64,000 bases of DNA from Jejudonia soesokkakensis (GTDB lineage: Bacteria > Bacteroidota > Bacteroidia > Flavobacteriales > Flavobacteriaceae): assembly GCF_042664795.1 (NCBI RefSeq), contig NZ_JBHTBN010000001.1, positions 744,001 to 808,000 of the forward strand. Reading direction: 5' to 3'. The stretch's first letter is position 1; each line of letters begins with the position of its first letter. The translations under genes were made by a program, and so were the position numbers. The notes under the pieces were generated by a model. It was not told the origin of the DNA. It saw only the letters and a list, made by a program, of their open reading frames with translations, and ran no database searches. Positions 42,583 through 52,121 of this stretch are shown piece after piece.

Positions 42583-43474
42583 TTAACTCGATGAATACCT
42601 TTTCAAGAGTTGTATTTTTTTGGTGTAGCTGAAGAATCTTTAAGCCGCTATCATGAGCAAAATCAAACACCGAGCTTCGCATATCTTCTGCGGTAGTAAA
42701 ATAAATGTGATAGACAAATCCCACGGTATTTTCTACCTTCAAAACATTGGGTAATTGCTCCAAGGCTACTTCTTCTACACGGTAGTCAAATTCAACTTCA
42801 ACGATTTGTTGTTTAGAATCTTTTAACTCGCTCATTTGCTTGTCAAGAACTATCTTCCCTTTATTAATGATAATGACACGATCGCAAATAGCTTCAACTT
42901 CCTGCATAATGTGTGTAGAAAGCAACACGGTCTTTCCTTTTTGTTTTCCTACACTTTTAATAAGCGCTCTAATTTCAATTAACTGATTAGGATCGAGACC
43001 TGTGGTGGGCTCGTCTAGAATTAAAACATCTGGATTATGCAATAATGCATTCGCTAGTCCTACACGCTGTCTGTACCCTTTTGAAAGTTCCCCTATTTTT
43101 TTATGAGCTTCAGGAGTTAATCCCGTTTGAACAATCACCTCTTCAATGGCAGATTTTTCTGAGTTATAGACTCCAGAGTTAAATGCGAGATATTCTCGAA
43201 CATACATATCAAGGTACAATGGATTATTTTCAGGAAGATAGCCTACAGATTTTTTTACTGAAAGCGCATCAGTTGTCACCGAAAAATTATTGACCATAGC
43301 ATTCCCTTCCGAAGCATTAATATAGGTAGTCAAAATTTTCATCATGGTGGACTTTCCAGCGCCATTAGGGCCTAAAAATCCAACAATTTCTCCTTTTTTT
43401 ATCGAAAATGAAACTGAGTCCAACGCAGTTTGTGTCCCGTATTGTTTGGTAATATTTTGAACTAGTATACTCAT
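42569..43474 (-). CDS. gldA: Gliding-motility ABC transporter ATPase
   Basis: A 301-residue ABC ATPase of the GldA type. Walker A GPNGAGKST, Q-loop region, signature LSKGYRQRVG, Walker B VLILDEPT and the switch His in LSTHIMQEVEA are intact. The C-terminal 80 residues (IVEVEFDYRVEEVALEQLP) are the GldA/DUF4162-like extension. Partner permeases GldF and GldG are not in this window. The family serves gliding motility or type IX export in flavobacteria. A -7 box TAGTTTTG (43492-43499, minus) lies upstream. Confidence 0.92.
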   Translation of the reverse strand: MSILVQNITKQYGTQTALDSVSFSIKKGEIVGFLGPNGAGKSTMMKILTTYINASEGNAMVNNFSVTTDALSVKKSVGYLPENNPLYLDMYVREYLAFNSGVYNSEKSAIEEVIVQTGLTPEAHKKIGELSKGYRQRVGLANALLHNPDVLILDEPTTGLDPNQLIEIRALIKSVGKQKGKTVLLSTHIMQEVEAICDRVIIINKGKIVLDKQMSELKDSKQQIVEVEFDYRVEEVALEQLPNVLKVENTVGFVYHIYFTTAEDMRSSVFDFAHDSGLKILQLHQKNTTLEKVFIELTTQK

Positions 43475-43491
43475 AGAATTTTAAGGTATCA

Positions 43492-43499
43492 CAAAACTA
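43492..43499 (-). promoter_or_regulatory. gldA promoter -7 box
   Basis: TAGTTTTG on the minus strand matches TAnnTTTG, 18 bp upstream of the gldA start codon. Confidence 0.5.
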
Positions 43500-43578
43500 C
43501 ATAATTTTATAGGCAACTATTATAGAATTTTAGCTGAAAGATTTTTAGAGTCTTATTTTATTACCTACTTTAGCACCA

Positions 43579-43702
43579 ATGAAAATCAAGAAGCTAAATA
43601 CACATTCTCAAATAGGGTGGCAACATACTAAAAACTGTTGCTAGACGAGATTATTGTATGCTACATATTTTAAAAGAGTCTCGTATGGGACTCTTTTTTA
43701 TT
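43579..43702 (+). promoter_or_regulatory. Candidate attenuator of the DAHP synthase gene
   Basis: A 21-codon ORF (43579-43644, MKIKKLNTHSQIGWQHTKNC then C) precedes a terminator-like hairpin AGAGTCTC-GTAT-GGGACTCTTTTTTA (about 43674-43702), which ends only 12 bp before the DAHP synthase start codon. ACGAGA at 43646-43651 could pair with TCTCGT in the hairpin as an antiterminator. GGCAAC and GTTGC flank the end of the ORF. Only one aromatic codon (Trp) is present, so this is not a textbook leader peptide. Confidence 0.5.
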
Positions 43703-43713
43703 GAACTATAGTT

Positions 43714-44796
43714 ATGGAGAATAAAAAAGAATTAAGAAGTTGGTTAGACGCTTTTGGACTTGATCATCCCTTAGTAATTGCCGGACCTTGCAGTGCAGAA
43801 ACAGAAGAGCAGGTTTTAAAAATTGCACATCAGTTAAAGGATACAGATACGACAGTACTTCGTGCTGGAATTTGGAAACCAAGAACACGCCCGGGTAATT
43901 TTGAAGGGGTAGGTGCTTTGGGTTTAAAGTGGTTGCAAAAAGCTAAAGAGGAAACAGGTTTATTGACCACGACCGAAGTTGCTAATGCAAATCATGTAGA
44001 TCTAGCATTACAGCATGATATTGATATTTTATGGGTTGGTGCACGTACCACCGTATCTCCTTTTATCGTTCAAGAAATTGCAGATGCGTTAAAAGGCACA
44101 GACAAAACTGTACTGATTAAAAATCCTGTAAATCCAGATCTTGCTTTATGGCTGGGAGCTGTCGAGCGCTTTTATACAGCAGATGTAAAAAACTTAGGGG
44201 TCATTCATAGAGGGTTTTCTACTTATGAAAAAACTAAATACCGTAATAATCCGGAGTGGCAAATTCCTATAGATTTAAAAAATAAATTTCCTGATCTGCC
44301 CCTTATTTTAGATCCGTCGCACATCGCAGGACGCAGAGATATCATTTTCGATCTTTGTCAAACTGCACTAGATCTAAACTATGATGGTTTAATGGTTGAA
44401 ACTCATTACGATCCAGACAATGCATGGAGTGATGCTGCACAACAAATAACACCAGCTAGATTGGACCAGATGACTGTAGATCTTCGTATTAGAAAAAAAG
44501 ATACAGAGGCTATGGAATTTAAAAACATGCTGAATACGTTGCGCACACAGATTGATGTGGTAGATGATAAAATTGTAGAATTGATGGGTAAGCGTATGAA
44601 AATTGCCGATGAGATTGGCGTTATAAAGAAAGAAAACAATGTAGCAATTCTTCAAAACAAGCGATGGAATGAAATCTTAGGTAGAATGATACAGGATGGA
44701 GAGTTACATAACCTAAGTGAAGAATTTATGTTGAAGATTTATAAAGCGATTCACCAAGAATCAATTAATCATCAAAAAAAGATTATCAATGGATAA
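43714..44796 (+). CDS. Bifunctional DAHP synthase / chorismate mutase
   Basis: A 360-residue cytosolic enzyme of aromatic amino-acid synthesis. Residues 1-260 are a type I-beta DAHP synthase, which condenses PEP and erythrose-4-phosphate: AGPCSAET near 19-26, KPRTRPGNFEG, and the metal/substrate region DPSHIAGRR. Residues 270-350 form an AroQ-type chorismate mutase helix bundle (LRTQIDVVDDKIVELMGKRM, then IGVIKKENN). The fusion is common in Bacteroidota and may allow feedback control by prephenate or chorismate. Preceded by the terminator-like leader. Confidence 0.95.
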   Translation: MENKKELRSWLDAFGLDHPLVIAGPCSAETEEQVLKIAHQLKDTDTTVLRAGIWKPRTRPGNFEGVGALGLKWLQKAKEETGLLTTTEVANANHVDLALQHDIDILWVGARTTVSPFIVQEIADALKGTDKTVLIKNPVNPDLALWLGAVERFYTADVKNLGVIHRGFSTYEKTKYRNNPEWQIPIDLKNKFPDLPLILDPSHIAGRRDIIFDLCQTALDLNYDGLMVETHYDPDNAWSDAAQQITPARLDQMTVDLRIRKKDTEAMEFKNMLNTLRTQIDVVDDKIVELMGKRMKIADEIGVIKKENNVAILQNKRWNEILGRMIQDGELHNLSEEFMLKIYKAIHQESINHQKKIING

Positions 44797-44854
44797 TTTT
44801 CAAAAACAATTAAATAGGGTGTCTTTTGCATTAATTTTCAGAACTTTGTAGTGA

Positions 44855-45805
44855 ATGAAAGGAACTGTTTATAAATCTACGGGAAGCTGGTATACTGTGA
44901 AAGCAGAAAACGGAACTTTTTATGAATGCAGGCTAAAGGGAAGGTTTCGGTTAGGCGAAATTAAAAGTACCAATCCTGTAGCAGTAGGAGATAAAGTAGG
45001 TTTTGAAATAGAAACAAAGGGAGATGAAACTGTTGGAATTATTTCAAGTATTGAGGAACGTGAAAACTATATTATTAGAAAATCTGTAAACCTCTCCAAA
45101 CAGACTCATATCATTGCCGCGAATGTAGATCTTGCTTTTTTGCTAGTCACACTTAATAATCCGCCCACGTTTACCGCATTTATTGACCGTTTTTTAGTGA
45201 CTGCGGAAGCGTATGAAATAGAAGCCATATTACTTTTTAACAAAGTAGATACCTATTCTGAAGACGAATTATTGGAAATCAAATTTCTTGCAGCTTTGTA
45301 TCGAAACATAGGGTATACCTGTATTGGAATTTCGGCTGAAACAGGTAAGAATTTAGAGAAGGTAAAACAGTTAATGACCGAAAAAACGGCTATGTTTTCG
45401 GGTCACAGTGGTGTAGGAAAGTCTACGCTTGTAAATGCGCTTGAACCTGGATTGGATTTAAAAACTTCTAAAATCTCACAACAACATCTACAGGGGCAGC
45501 ACACCACAACTTTTGCCGAAATGTTCGACCTTTCTTTTGACGCTCAAATTATTGACACTCCTGGGATTAGAGGATTCGGTTTGGTTGAAATGGAAAAAGA
45601 AGAAGTAGGAGATTATTTCCCAGAATTCTTTAAACTGAAAGGACACTGTAAGTTTAATAACTGTTTACATATTGAAGAGCCACAATGCGCTGTGAAGGAG
45701 GCGTTAGAAAATGAAGAGATTGCTTGGTCTCGTTATAAAAGTTACCTTCAAATTTTAGAAGGAGAAGAAGAACAGTATCGAAAAGACATTCACACAAATT
45801 CATGA
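44855..45805 (+). CDS. rsgA: Ribosome small-subunit GTPase RsgA
   Basis: A 316-residue circularly permuted GTPase acting in late 30S assembly. N-terminal OB-fold (1-75), then GTPase motifs in permuted order: G4 FNKVD (about 127-131), G1 GHSGVGKST (about 183-191), G3 DTPGIRGFG (about 233). C-terminal zinc finger GHCKFNNCLHIEEPQCAV with Cys-His-Cys-Cys ligands. All motifs intact. It overlaps dtd by 4 bp. Confidence 0.97.
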   Translation: MKGTVYKSTGSWYTVKAENGTFYECRLKGRFRLGEIKSTNPVAVGDKVGFEIETKGDETVGIISSIEERENYIIRKSVNLSKQTHIIAANVDLAFLLVTLNNPPTFTAFIDRFLVTAEAYEIEAILLFNKVDTYSEDELLEIKFLAALYRNIGYTCIGISAETGKNLEKVKQLMTEKTAMFSGHSGVGKSTLVNALEPGLDLKTSKISQQHLQGQHTTTFAEMFDLSFDAQIIDTPGIRGFGLVEMEKEEVGDYFPEFFKLKGHCKFNNCLHIEEPQCAVKEALENEEIAWSRYKSYLQILEGEEEQYRKDIHTNS

Positions 45806-46254
45806 AAGTAGTATTACAACGAGTTAAAAAAGCTTCAGTTACAGTTGAAGATAAAATTATAGGAGCCATTGATCATGGTTTTTTGATTCTCCTAGGCATC
45901 GAACATGAAGATACCGAAGAAGACATTGAATGGCTAACCGGAAAAATTGCACGACTTCGTGTCTTTGCAGATGAAAAGGATGCGATGAATAACTCAATAC
46001 AGGATGTAAATGGAGATTGTCTGGTTGTGAGTCAGTTTACCCTACACGCTTCCACAAAAAAAGGGAACAGGCCTTCATTTATCAAAGCAGCGCGACCTGA
46101 AATAGCCATTCCCTTATATGAAGCTTTCGTAAAACAACTGGAACAGGAAACCGGAAAACGAGTCCAGACAGGAGAATTTGGGGCTATGATGGATGTTTCC
46201 CTTATTAATGATGGTCCTGTAACAATTGTAATAAATTCAAAAAAAAAGGAATAA
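45802..46254 (+). CDS. dtd: D-aminoacyl-tRNA deacylase
   Basis: A 150-residue dimeric deacylase that removes D-amino acids from mischarged tRNA. Conserved motifs SQFTLHASTKKGNRPSF and NDGPVTIVI (cross-subunit Gly-cisPro) are present, as is the start MKVVLQRVKKASV. Full length. Translationally coupled to rsgA through a 4-bp overlap. Confidence 0.97.
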   Translation: MKVVLQRVKKASVTVEDKIIGAIDHGFLILLGIEHEDTEEDIEWLTGKIARLRVFADEKDAMNNSIQDVNGDCLVVSQFTLHASTKKGNRPSFIKAARPEIAIPLYEAFVKQLEQETGKRVQTGEFGAMMDVSLINDGPVTIVINSKKKE

Positions 46255-46294
46255 AGCATCCTGATTTTTTTATATTGTTCGTCCAAATTATACT

Positions 46295-48196
46295 ATGAAA
46301 TTTTCTTTTTTTATCTTTTTACTCTTCTCCACTGTATTTGTTATTCAAGGTCAGGAGAAATATAGTATCCTATCTATTCCTACTCAATTTACTAAAAATG
46401 CAAATAGTGTTGTTATCCATAAGAAGGTAGGCATAAATGTTTCAGAAGATAAGCTGGAAATCCAAACAGAACGGGCAACGACCGTTTTAAACGAAAGGGG
46501 TGACAGAAATGTTTCTGCTATTGCTTATTACGATGAGACTAGAACAATTGAAAAGATTGAAGCCTATGTTTACGACGCATTAGGAAACGAAGTGGAACAT
46601 TTTAAAAAAAACGATTTTAGGGATATAAGTGTGGCTGATGGGTTCTCTATTTTTAATGATAACAGAGCACTATATCTGGAATATACACCGACCTCATATC
46701 CCTATACGATTGTATTTAAATCTATAGTAGAAACAGGTGATACGGCCTTTATTATGCCGTGGTTTCCAATAGATAGATATGCTGAAAGCGTACTCTATAG
46801 TGAACAAACAATAACATTTGACCCATCAAATAAAGTACGGTATAAAAAGGAACATATTGATGGATTCGAAATAAAAATAACAGAAACTGAAGAAACACTC
46901 CGTTTTGTTGCAGAAAATATAAAGGCATTTCGATATGAAGAGTTATCGCCCGCATTTACTACATTTTGTCCAAAAGTATATTTTGGTTTAGATACTTTTT
47001 CTTTGCAGGGAGTGCCGGGCTATGGTAAAAACTGGAGTGAATTTGGTCAATGGATGTATAGCAGTCTTTTGTCAGATGTTAGTGAATTACCAGAAGGAAC
47101 AAAACAAGAAATTAGAAATTTAGTAGCTTCTGAAACTACAGATGAAGGTAAGGCAAGAAAAATATACCAATATGTACAGGATAAGGTAAGGTATATTAGC
47201 GTACAAGTTGGTATTGGTGGTTGGAAACCAATGTTGGCTACAGAGGTAGATAATTTAAGTTATGGAGATTGTAAAGCGCTTACTAATTATACCAAAGCAT
47301 TATTGGAAGTGGTGGGAGTGACTTCCTATTATACGGTATTGTACGCAGGAGATGATGAAAGAGACATAATGAGTGATTTTTCTTCTATGCAGGGAAATCA
47401 TGTTATTTTAGGAATTCCAACTGAAGACGAGATAACCTGGTTAGAATGTACCAGTCAAGATACTCCTTATGGCTATTTAGGCAACTTTACAGATGATAGG
47501 GATGTAGTTATTATTACTCCTCAAGGAGGTAAGGTAGTACATACGAAAACATATACCCAACAAGAAAATGTTCAAGCCAATACAGGAAATATCATCATAG
47601 GCAATGATGGTAGTGCTACAGCGTCGCTAACATCTGTTTCAGAAGGTTTACAATACGATGGAAAATATGCGCTTGAAAAATTAAAAAAAGAGGAATTACT
47701 GGACGTCTATAAAAATAGGTGGGGTAATTTAAATGGACTTTCTGTTGAAAGTATTATACTTAAAAATAACAAGGAAGATATTCAATTTACAGAAGAGGTT
47801 AAACTTAAAATTCCATCAATTACAAGCAAGGTAGGCAATGAAATGCTTTTAGAATTAAATAGTTTTAACCAAGCTTCTTATATTCCACCGAGAATTACAG
47901 ATAGAAAGCAAAAGCTTGCTTTAGAAATGGCATATACAGATATCGACGAAGTAACCATTACATTGCCAAAAAATTTAAACTTTGACTCCTTGCCTGAAAA
48001 CAAACTTCTTGAAACAAAGTTTGGTCGCTATTCTATAGAAGTTGAATCTCTTGATAACAATACAATACAATTTAAAAGAAAACTTTATATGAACAAGGGT
48101 ACTTTTGCCCCAGAAGACTATAAAGAGTATAGATCTTTTAGAAGAGCTATAGCAAAGCAAGACAAGTTAAAAATCTTAATTAAACCAATTGAATAA
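46295..48196 (+). CDS. DUF3857/transglutaminase-like protein, catalytic triad intact
   Basis: A 633-residue secreted protein. Signal peptide (1-19, ending VIQG), DUF3857 beta domain (about 30-230), transglutaminase-like domain (about 260-430), and a C-terminal DUF2569/DUF3858-type beta region. The papain-like triad is visible: Cys in SYGDCKALTNY, His in GNHVILGI and Asp in CTSQDTPYG. It may crosslink or hydrolyse peptides in the envelope. Its stop overlaps the start of the paralogous gene by 1 bp. Confidence 0.9.
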   Translation: MKFSFFIFLLFSTVFVIQGQEKYSILSIPTQFTKNANSVVIHKKVGINVSEDKLEIQTERATTVLNERGDRNVSAIAYYDETRTIEKIEAYVYDALGNEVEHFKKNDFRDISVADGFSIFNDNRALYLEYTPTSYPYTIVFKSIVETGDTAFIMPWFPIDRYAESVLYSEQTITFDPSNKVRYKKEHIDGFEIKITETEETLRFVAENIKAFRYEELSPAFTTFCPKVYFGLDTFSLQGVPGYGKNWSEFGQWMYSSLLSDVSELPEGTKQEIRNLVASETTDEGKARKIYQYVQDKVRYISVQVGIGGWKPMLATEVDNLSYGDCKALTNYTKALLEVVGVTSYYTVLYAGDDERDIMSDFSSMQGNHVILGIPTEDEITWLECTSQDTPYGYLGNFTDDRDVVIITPQGGKVVHTKTYTQQENVQANTGNIIIGNDGSATASLTSVSEGLQYDGKYALEKLKKEELLDVYKNRWGNLNGLSVESIILKNNKEDIQFTEEVKLKIPSITSKVGNEMLLELNSFNQASYIPPRITDRKQKLALEMAYTDIDEVTITLPKNLNFDSLPENKLLETKFGRYSIEVESLDNNTIQFKRKLYMNKGTFAPEDYKEYRSFRRAIAKQDKLKILIKPIE

Positions 48197-50232
48197 TGAA
48201 CAGTACCCAGCAACAAATCGTAAAATTTTCAGTAATTATTTTTATTTTTTTTAATGCTCAATTTGTAGTTAGTCAGGATTATAGATTTGGTAAAGTTTCC
48301 AAAGAAGAATTACTTCAAAAAGAACACCCTGAAGACAACGAAGCAGATGCAGCAATTCTGTATCGAGAAGTATCTACAAGTTTTGACTACTCGCAGGATA
48401 ACGGATTTTACCTTGTCACAGATGTTTTCGAACGCATTAAAATTTATAACAAAGAGGGTTTTGATTGGGGTACGAAAAAAGTAAATTTGAAAAGTGGAAA
48501 CGGTTCAAGAGAAAAAATTTCAGGATTAAAAGGCAACACTTATTTTCTTGAAGGTGATAAAATAGAAGATGAAAAGCTAAGAAATGATGGGATTTTCGAT
48601 GTTGAAGTTCACGAATATCTTGAGCAGACTAAATTTACAATGCCAAACTTAAAAGAAGGGTGTGTCATAGAGTATAAATATACTGTTAGGTCTCCATACA
48701 TTGGAAATGTAGACACTTATAGGCTTCAAGAAAAAATCCCGCTTGATAAAGTTGAGGTTCGATTTGCTGCACCAGAATATCTAAACTATAAAACCCATAG
48801 ATCAGGTTGGTTGCCGTTTAGAATTGATCAAGAAATAAAACAACGTAATTTAACTTTAAGAACTAAGAAAGAAATAACACAAGTTAGAACAAGCTTAGGT
48901 CAAGGAATAATTGAAACTCAAAAAGTAGAATTTAAGGACAATGTTTCAATAATCAATCTTGAGGATGTTCCTGCGATGAAAAAGGAGGCGTATATTGGAA
49001 ATATAGATAATTATGCAGCTGCTATTAAATTTGAGCTGGCTTACACAAAGTTTCCTGGTGCATCACCCGAGAGTTATGCGACCACTTGGGAAGCAGTTTC
49101 AAAATCGATATATGATTCATCCTCATTTGGAGAAGAACTTAAAAGATCAAATTATTTTGAAGATGATATCGATGCAATAGTAAAAACAGCATCAAGTACT
49201 GAAGAAAAAATGAATCTTGTTTTCGAATATGTTAAATCGAAGATGACATGGAATGATTACTTTGGATATTACGCGAGCGAAGGCTTAAAAAATGCTTACA
49301 AACAAGGAACGGGAAATATTGCAGATATAAATTTAATGCTCGTCGCAATGCTTAGACATGTAGGGTTGAATGCAAACCCTGTACTTATAAGCTCCAAAGC
49401 TAATGGAATTCCATTGTTTCCTAGTCGCAACGGTTTTAATTATGTAATTGCAGCTGTTGAAGAGAACAATGAAATTCACCTTTTAGATGCGACAAATAAA
49501 AAAGGGGAAATAGATATTCTTGAAACTGAAATTTTAAACTGGCAAGGAAGAATCCTTAGAGATGATAATAGTTCAGACTGGGTTCCATTATATCCAAGTG
49601 CTCCTGCAACCGAAAGCGCTCTCGTTACAATTGATATAAACGATGATTTAACACTTGATGGTAGTATCAAATCTAGATACACTGGCCACTATGCATTATC
49701 TAAACGCTTCTCTTACTCAAATATTTCTGAAGAGGATCAAAGAAAAAAACTGGAAAAAGATAAAGGCGAAGTAGAGTTTTCAAATATTAAATTCGAAAAT
49801 CTTGAAACAATAAATCAGCCCGTAACATTAAACTATGACTTTACATCTTACGACGCTGTTGAAGAAATAGGCGGTAAAATATACGTGTCTCCTTTGTCAT
49901 TTTTAGCTGTAAAAGAAACACCCTTTAAATCTGAAACAAGAAACTATCCAATAGATTTTAGCCATCCCCTAAAAGATAGATATCTTTTTACGATAAACCT
50001 TCCCGAAGGCTATAAAGTGGAAACTCTACCAGAAAGCGTAGCTTTTTCATTAGGAGAAGAATCTGGTGAATTTAGATACGCTGTCACTAATAACAATAAT
50101 ACATTAAAGATTTCTATGGAATTATCTATAAATCAGCCGTATATTGGAGCTGAAGCCTATGGAGGTCTTAAAAAGTTTTTTGAATTATTAGTTGAAAAAC
50201 AAAACGAAAAAGTAGTACTTGTCAAAGCATAG
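48196..50232 (+). CDS. DUF3857/transglutaminase-like protein, active site lost
   Basis: A 678-residue paralogue of the preceding protein, with signal peptide (1-28), DUF3857 domain and transglutaminase-like fold. The catalytic Cys site reads TGNIADINLMLVAML, with Ala-Asp where GDCKD is expected. The His site reads GFNYVIAAV (Tyr in place of His), and only the Asp of LLDATN remains. It is therefore probably a non-catalytic partner or substrate-binding protein. The gene pair is fully overlapping in transcription, suggesting a complex. The downstream MazG-like gene starts at the next base. Confidence 0.88.
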   Translation: MNSTQQQIVKFSVIIFIFFNAQFVVSQDYRFGKVSKEELLQKEHPEDNEADAAILYREVSTSFDYSQDNGFYLVTDVFERIKIYNKEGFDWGTKKVNLKSGNGSREKISGLKGNTYFLEGDKIEDEKLRNDGIFDVEVHEYLEQTKFTMPNLKEGCVIEYKYTVRSPYIGNVDTYRLQEKIPLDKVEVRFAAPEYLNYKTHRSGWLPFRIDQEIKQRNLTLRTKKEITQVRTSLGQGIIETQKVEFKDNVSIINLEDVPAMKKEAYIGNIDNYAAAIKFELAYTKFPGASPESYATTWEAVSKSIYDSSSFGEELKRSNYFEDDIDAIVKTASSTEEKMNLVFEYVKSKMTWNDYFGYYASEGLKNAYKQGTGNIADINLMLVAMLRHVGLNANPVLISSKANGIPLFPSRNGFNYVIAAVEENNEIHLLDATNKKGEIDILETEILNWQGRILRDDNSSDWVPLYPSAPATESALVTIDINDDLTLDGSIKSRYTGHYALSKRFSYSNISEEDQRKKLEKDKGEVEFSNIKFENLETINQPVTLNYDFTSYDAVEEIGGKIYVSPLSFLAVKETPFKSETRNYPIDFSHPLKDRYLFTINLPEGYKVETLPESVAFSLGEESGEFRYAVTNNNNTLKISMELSINQPYIGAEAYGGLKKFFELLVEKQNEKVVLVKA

Positions 50233-50559
50233 ATGGAACTTAAAAACGCACAAAAAATAGTTGATACCTGGATTAAAAAACACGGGGTTCGCTACTTTAA
50301 CGAACTTACCAATATGGCACAACTCACCGAGGAAGTTGGTGAAGTTGCACGCATCATAGCCCGAAGATACGGGGAGCAGAGTGAAAAAGAAAGTGACAAA
50401 AATAAAGACCTGGGAGAAGAGCTAGCCGATGTAATTTTTGTAGTCTTATGTCTGGCTAATCAAACAGGGGTTGACCTTCAAGAAGCTTTTGACGAAAAAA
50501 TGAAGCTTAAAACAAAACGGGATTACGACCGCCATCATAATAATGATAAACTTAAATAA
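50233..50559 (+). CDS. MazG-like nucleotide pyrophosphohydrolase
   Basis: A 108-residue helical protein of the MazG/PRA-PH-like superfamily. Metal ligands in TEEVGEVARI and GEELADVIFVV, and the helix-rich core is complete (YFNELTNMAQLTEEVGEVA). It hydrolyses NTPs to NMPs and probably sanitises the pool. It starts one base after the preceding stop and overlaps the next start by 1 bp, so it sits in a dense operon. It is more conserved in type than the accessory MazG at 3778. Confidence 0.92.
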   Translation: MELKNAQKIVDTWIKKHGVRYFNELTNMAQLTEEVGEVARIIARRYGEQSEKESDKNKDLGEELADVIFVVLCLANQTGVDLQEAFDEKMKLKTKRDYDRHHNNDKLK

Positions 50560-50804
50560 TGTTTAAGCGGGTTATTACACATAAGGGTTTTTTAAAATCA
50601 GTTTTTATACTGGGACTTATCTACGCTATCATCCTACTTTTCTTACAATGGGCTATGTTTGGATTTTCAACAGCGCTTTTTTCTGAAGGGATCTCACCCT
50701 TATTTATCATTACCTTGCTTGGAGCGGGATTGTTTTGCGGATTTATGGTTAGCTTCGGAAAATTCTGGGGCAAACTCAAAAGAGAGGACTATAAAAACCA
50801 ATGA
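50559..50804 (+). CDS. Small two-helix membrane protein
   Basis: An 81-residue protein with two membrane helices (about 13-34 and 44-65; VFILGLIYAIILLFLQWAMF and FIITLLGAGLFCGFMVSFG) and a basic tail. No family recognised beyond conserved flavobacterial hypothetical. It overlaps mazG by 1 bp and aroA by 4 bp, so it is translated with both. Confidence 0.75.
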   Translation: MFKRVITHKGFLKSVFILGLIYAIILLFLQWAMFGFSTALFSEGISPLFIITLLGAGLFCGFMVSFGKFWGKLKREDYKNQ

Positions 50805-52045
50805 GTTCGCTTCAGCTTTCATATCAAAAACCGAGAAATCTACTTTCAGAAATAAATATCACAGGCTCCAAAAGTGAATCAAACCGATTGTTAATTTTAC
50901 AGGCATTGTTTCCTCAACTTAAGATTAATAACTGTTCCAAAAGTGACGATTCGGAAGTGATGAAAGAAGCGCTTCAAAAATCAAAAGGAAGTATAGATAT
51001 TCATCACGCTGGCACAGCCATGCGATTTTTAACTGCCTTTTTTGCTGTAAAAGAGGAAGCAGAAGTTATTTTAACCGGAAGTGAACGGATGCAGCAAAGA
51101 CCTATAGGTATCTTAGTTGATGCCTTAAGAATTTTGGGAGCCGACATTCAATATGTGAAAGAAGAAGGTTTTCCTCCCTTAAGAATTAACGGTAAAACAA
51201 TTTTAAAATCTGAAGTTGAAATTGATGCTAATGTAAGCAGTCAGTACATTTCTGCTTTGCTGCTTATAGCACCCTCATTACAAAATGGTCTTACGATTAA
51301 TCTTAAAGGGAAAACAACTTCAAAACCCTACTTACAAATGACGGTGGATCTCCTGTCTCAGATAGGGGTTAAGGCTAAGTTTCATGCGAATAGTATATGG
51401 GTTGCTACTGCTCAAAAAATTGATACACAAACCATAACTGTAGAATCTGACTGGAGTTCGGCTTCTTATTTTTATAGTATTGTTGCGTTGAGCAGCCAAC
51501 TATCAGTAAAACTTATAAGTTATAAGGCTGAAAGTTTACAGGGCGATTCGGCCTTAGTTACGATTTATAAAAAACTGGGTGTACAAACTGAGTTTATGGC
51601 TGCTGAAAATTCAATCATTCTCTCAAAATCGAACAAAACATTATCAAATAATTCATTATTGCTGGACCTCTCAGATACACCAGATATTGCACAGACCATT
51701 GCTGTAACGTGTTTTGGCTTAGGTTTAAGCTGTAAACTTTTGGGATTACATACGTTAAAAATTAAGGAAACAGATCGTTTAATAGCTTTAAAAACCGAAT
51801 TGGAAAAGCTAGGGGCTTCAGTTAGTGTAACTGAAGAGACATTACAATTGAAGGCTTCAGAAACAACTAAAAACTTTCAGAATACAGCCATAGACACCTA
51901 CAGCGATCATCGTATGGCTATGGCCTTTGCGCCTCTGGCAATATGTGATCGAATAGTTATCAACGAAGCAGAGGTGGTGTCAAAATCCTTCCCTGATTTC
52001 TGGAAATCGATACAAGAAGTAGGGATATTTTCAGAAATTAAATAA
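50801..52045 (+). CDS. aroA: 3-phosphoshikimate 1-carboxyvinyltransferase (EPSP synthase)
   Basis: A 414-residue cytosolic enzyme that transfers enolpyruvate from PEP to shikimate-3-phosphate. Motifs: ITGSKSESNRLLIL (PEP/S3P site), HAGTAMRFLTAFFA, QQRPIGILVDALR, and KETDRLIALKTELEKLGA with SDHRMAMAFAP. These are characteristic of a divergent AroA as seen in Bacteroidota. Shikimate pathway with the DAHP synthase at 43714. Likely coupled to the upstream membrane protein gene. Confidence 0.96.
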   Translation: MSSLQLSYQKPRNLLSEINITGSKSESNRLLILQALFPQLKINNCSKSDDSEVMKEALQKSKGSIDIHHAGTAMRFLTAFFAVKEEAEVILTGSERMQQRPIGILVDALRILGADIQYVKEEGFPPLRINGKTILKSEVEIDANVSSQYISALLLIAPSLQNGLTINLKGKTTSKPYLQMTVDLLSQIGVKAKFHANSIWVATAQKIDTQTITVESDWSSASYFYSIVALSSQLSVKLISYKAESLQGDSALVTIYKKLGVQTEFMAAENSIILSKSNKTLSNNSLLLDLSDTPDIAQTIAVTCFGLGLSCKLLGLHTLKIKETDRLIALKTELEKLGASVSVTEETLQLKASETTKNFQNTAIDTYSDHRMAMAFAPLAICDRIVINEAEVVSKSFPDFWKSIQEVGIFSEIK

Positions 52046-52060
52046 TAAATCCCTATTTAC

Positions 52061-52092
52061 TTGACAACCCCTATGCTGAGGTTGTATATTTG
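52061..52092 (+). promoter_or_regulatory. queA promoter
   Basis: TTGACA at 52061 (-33 TTG) and TATATTTG at 52085-52092 (-7 TAnnTTTG), about 21 bp apart, 29 bp upstream of the queA start. Both boxes fit the Bacteroidota sigma consensus. Confidence 0.75.
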
Positions 52093-52121
52093 CAACTTTT
52101 TACCACTAAATTGTACCAACT

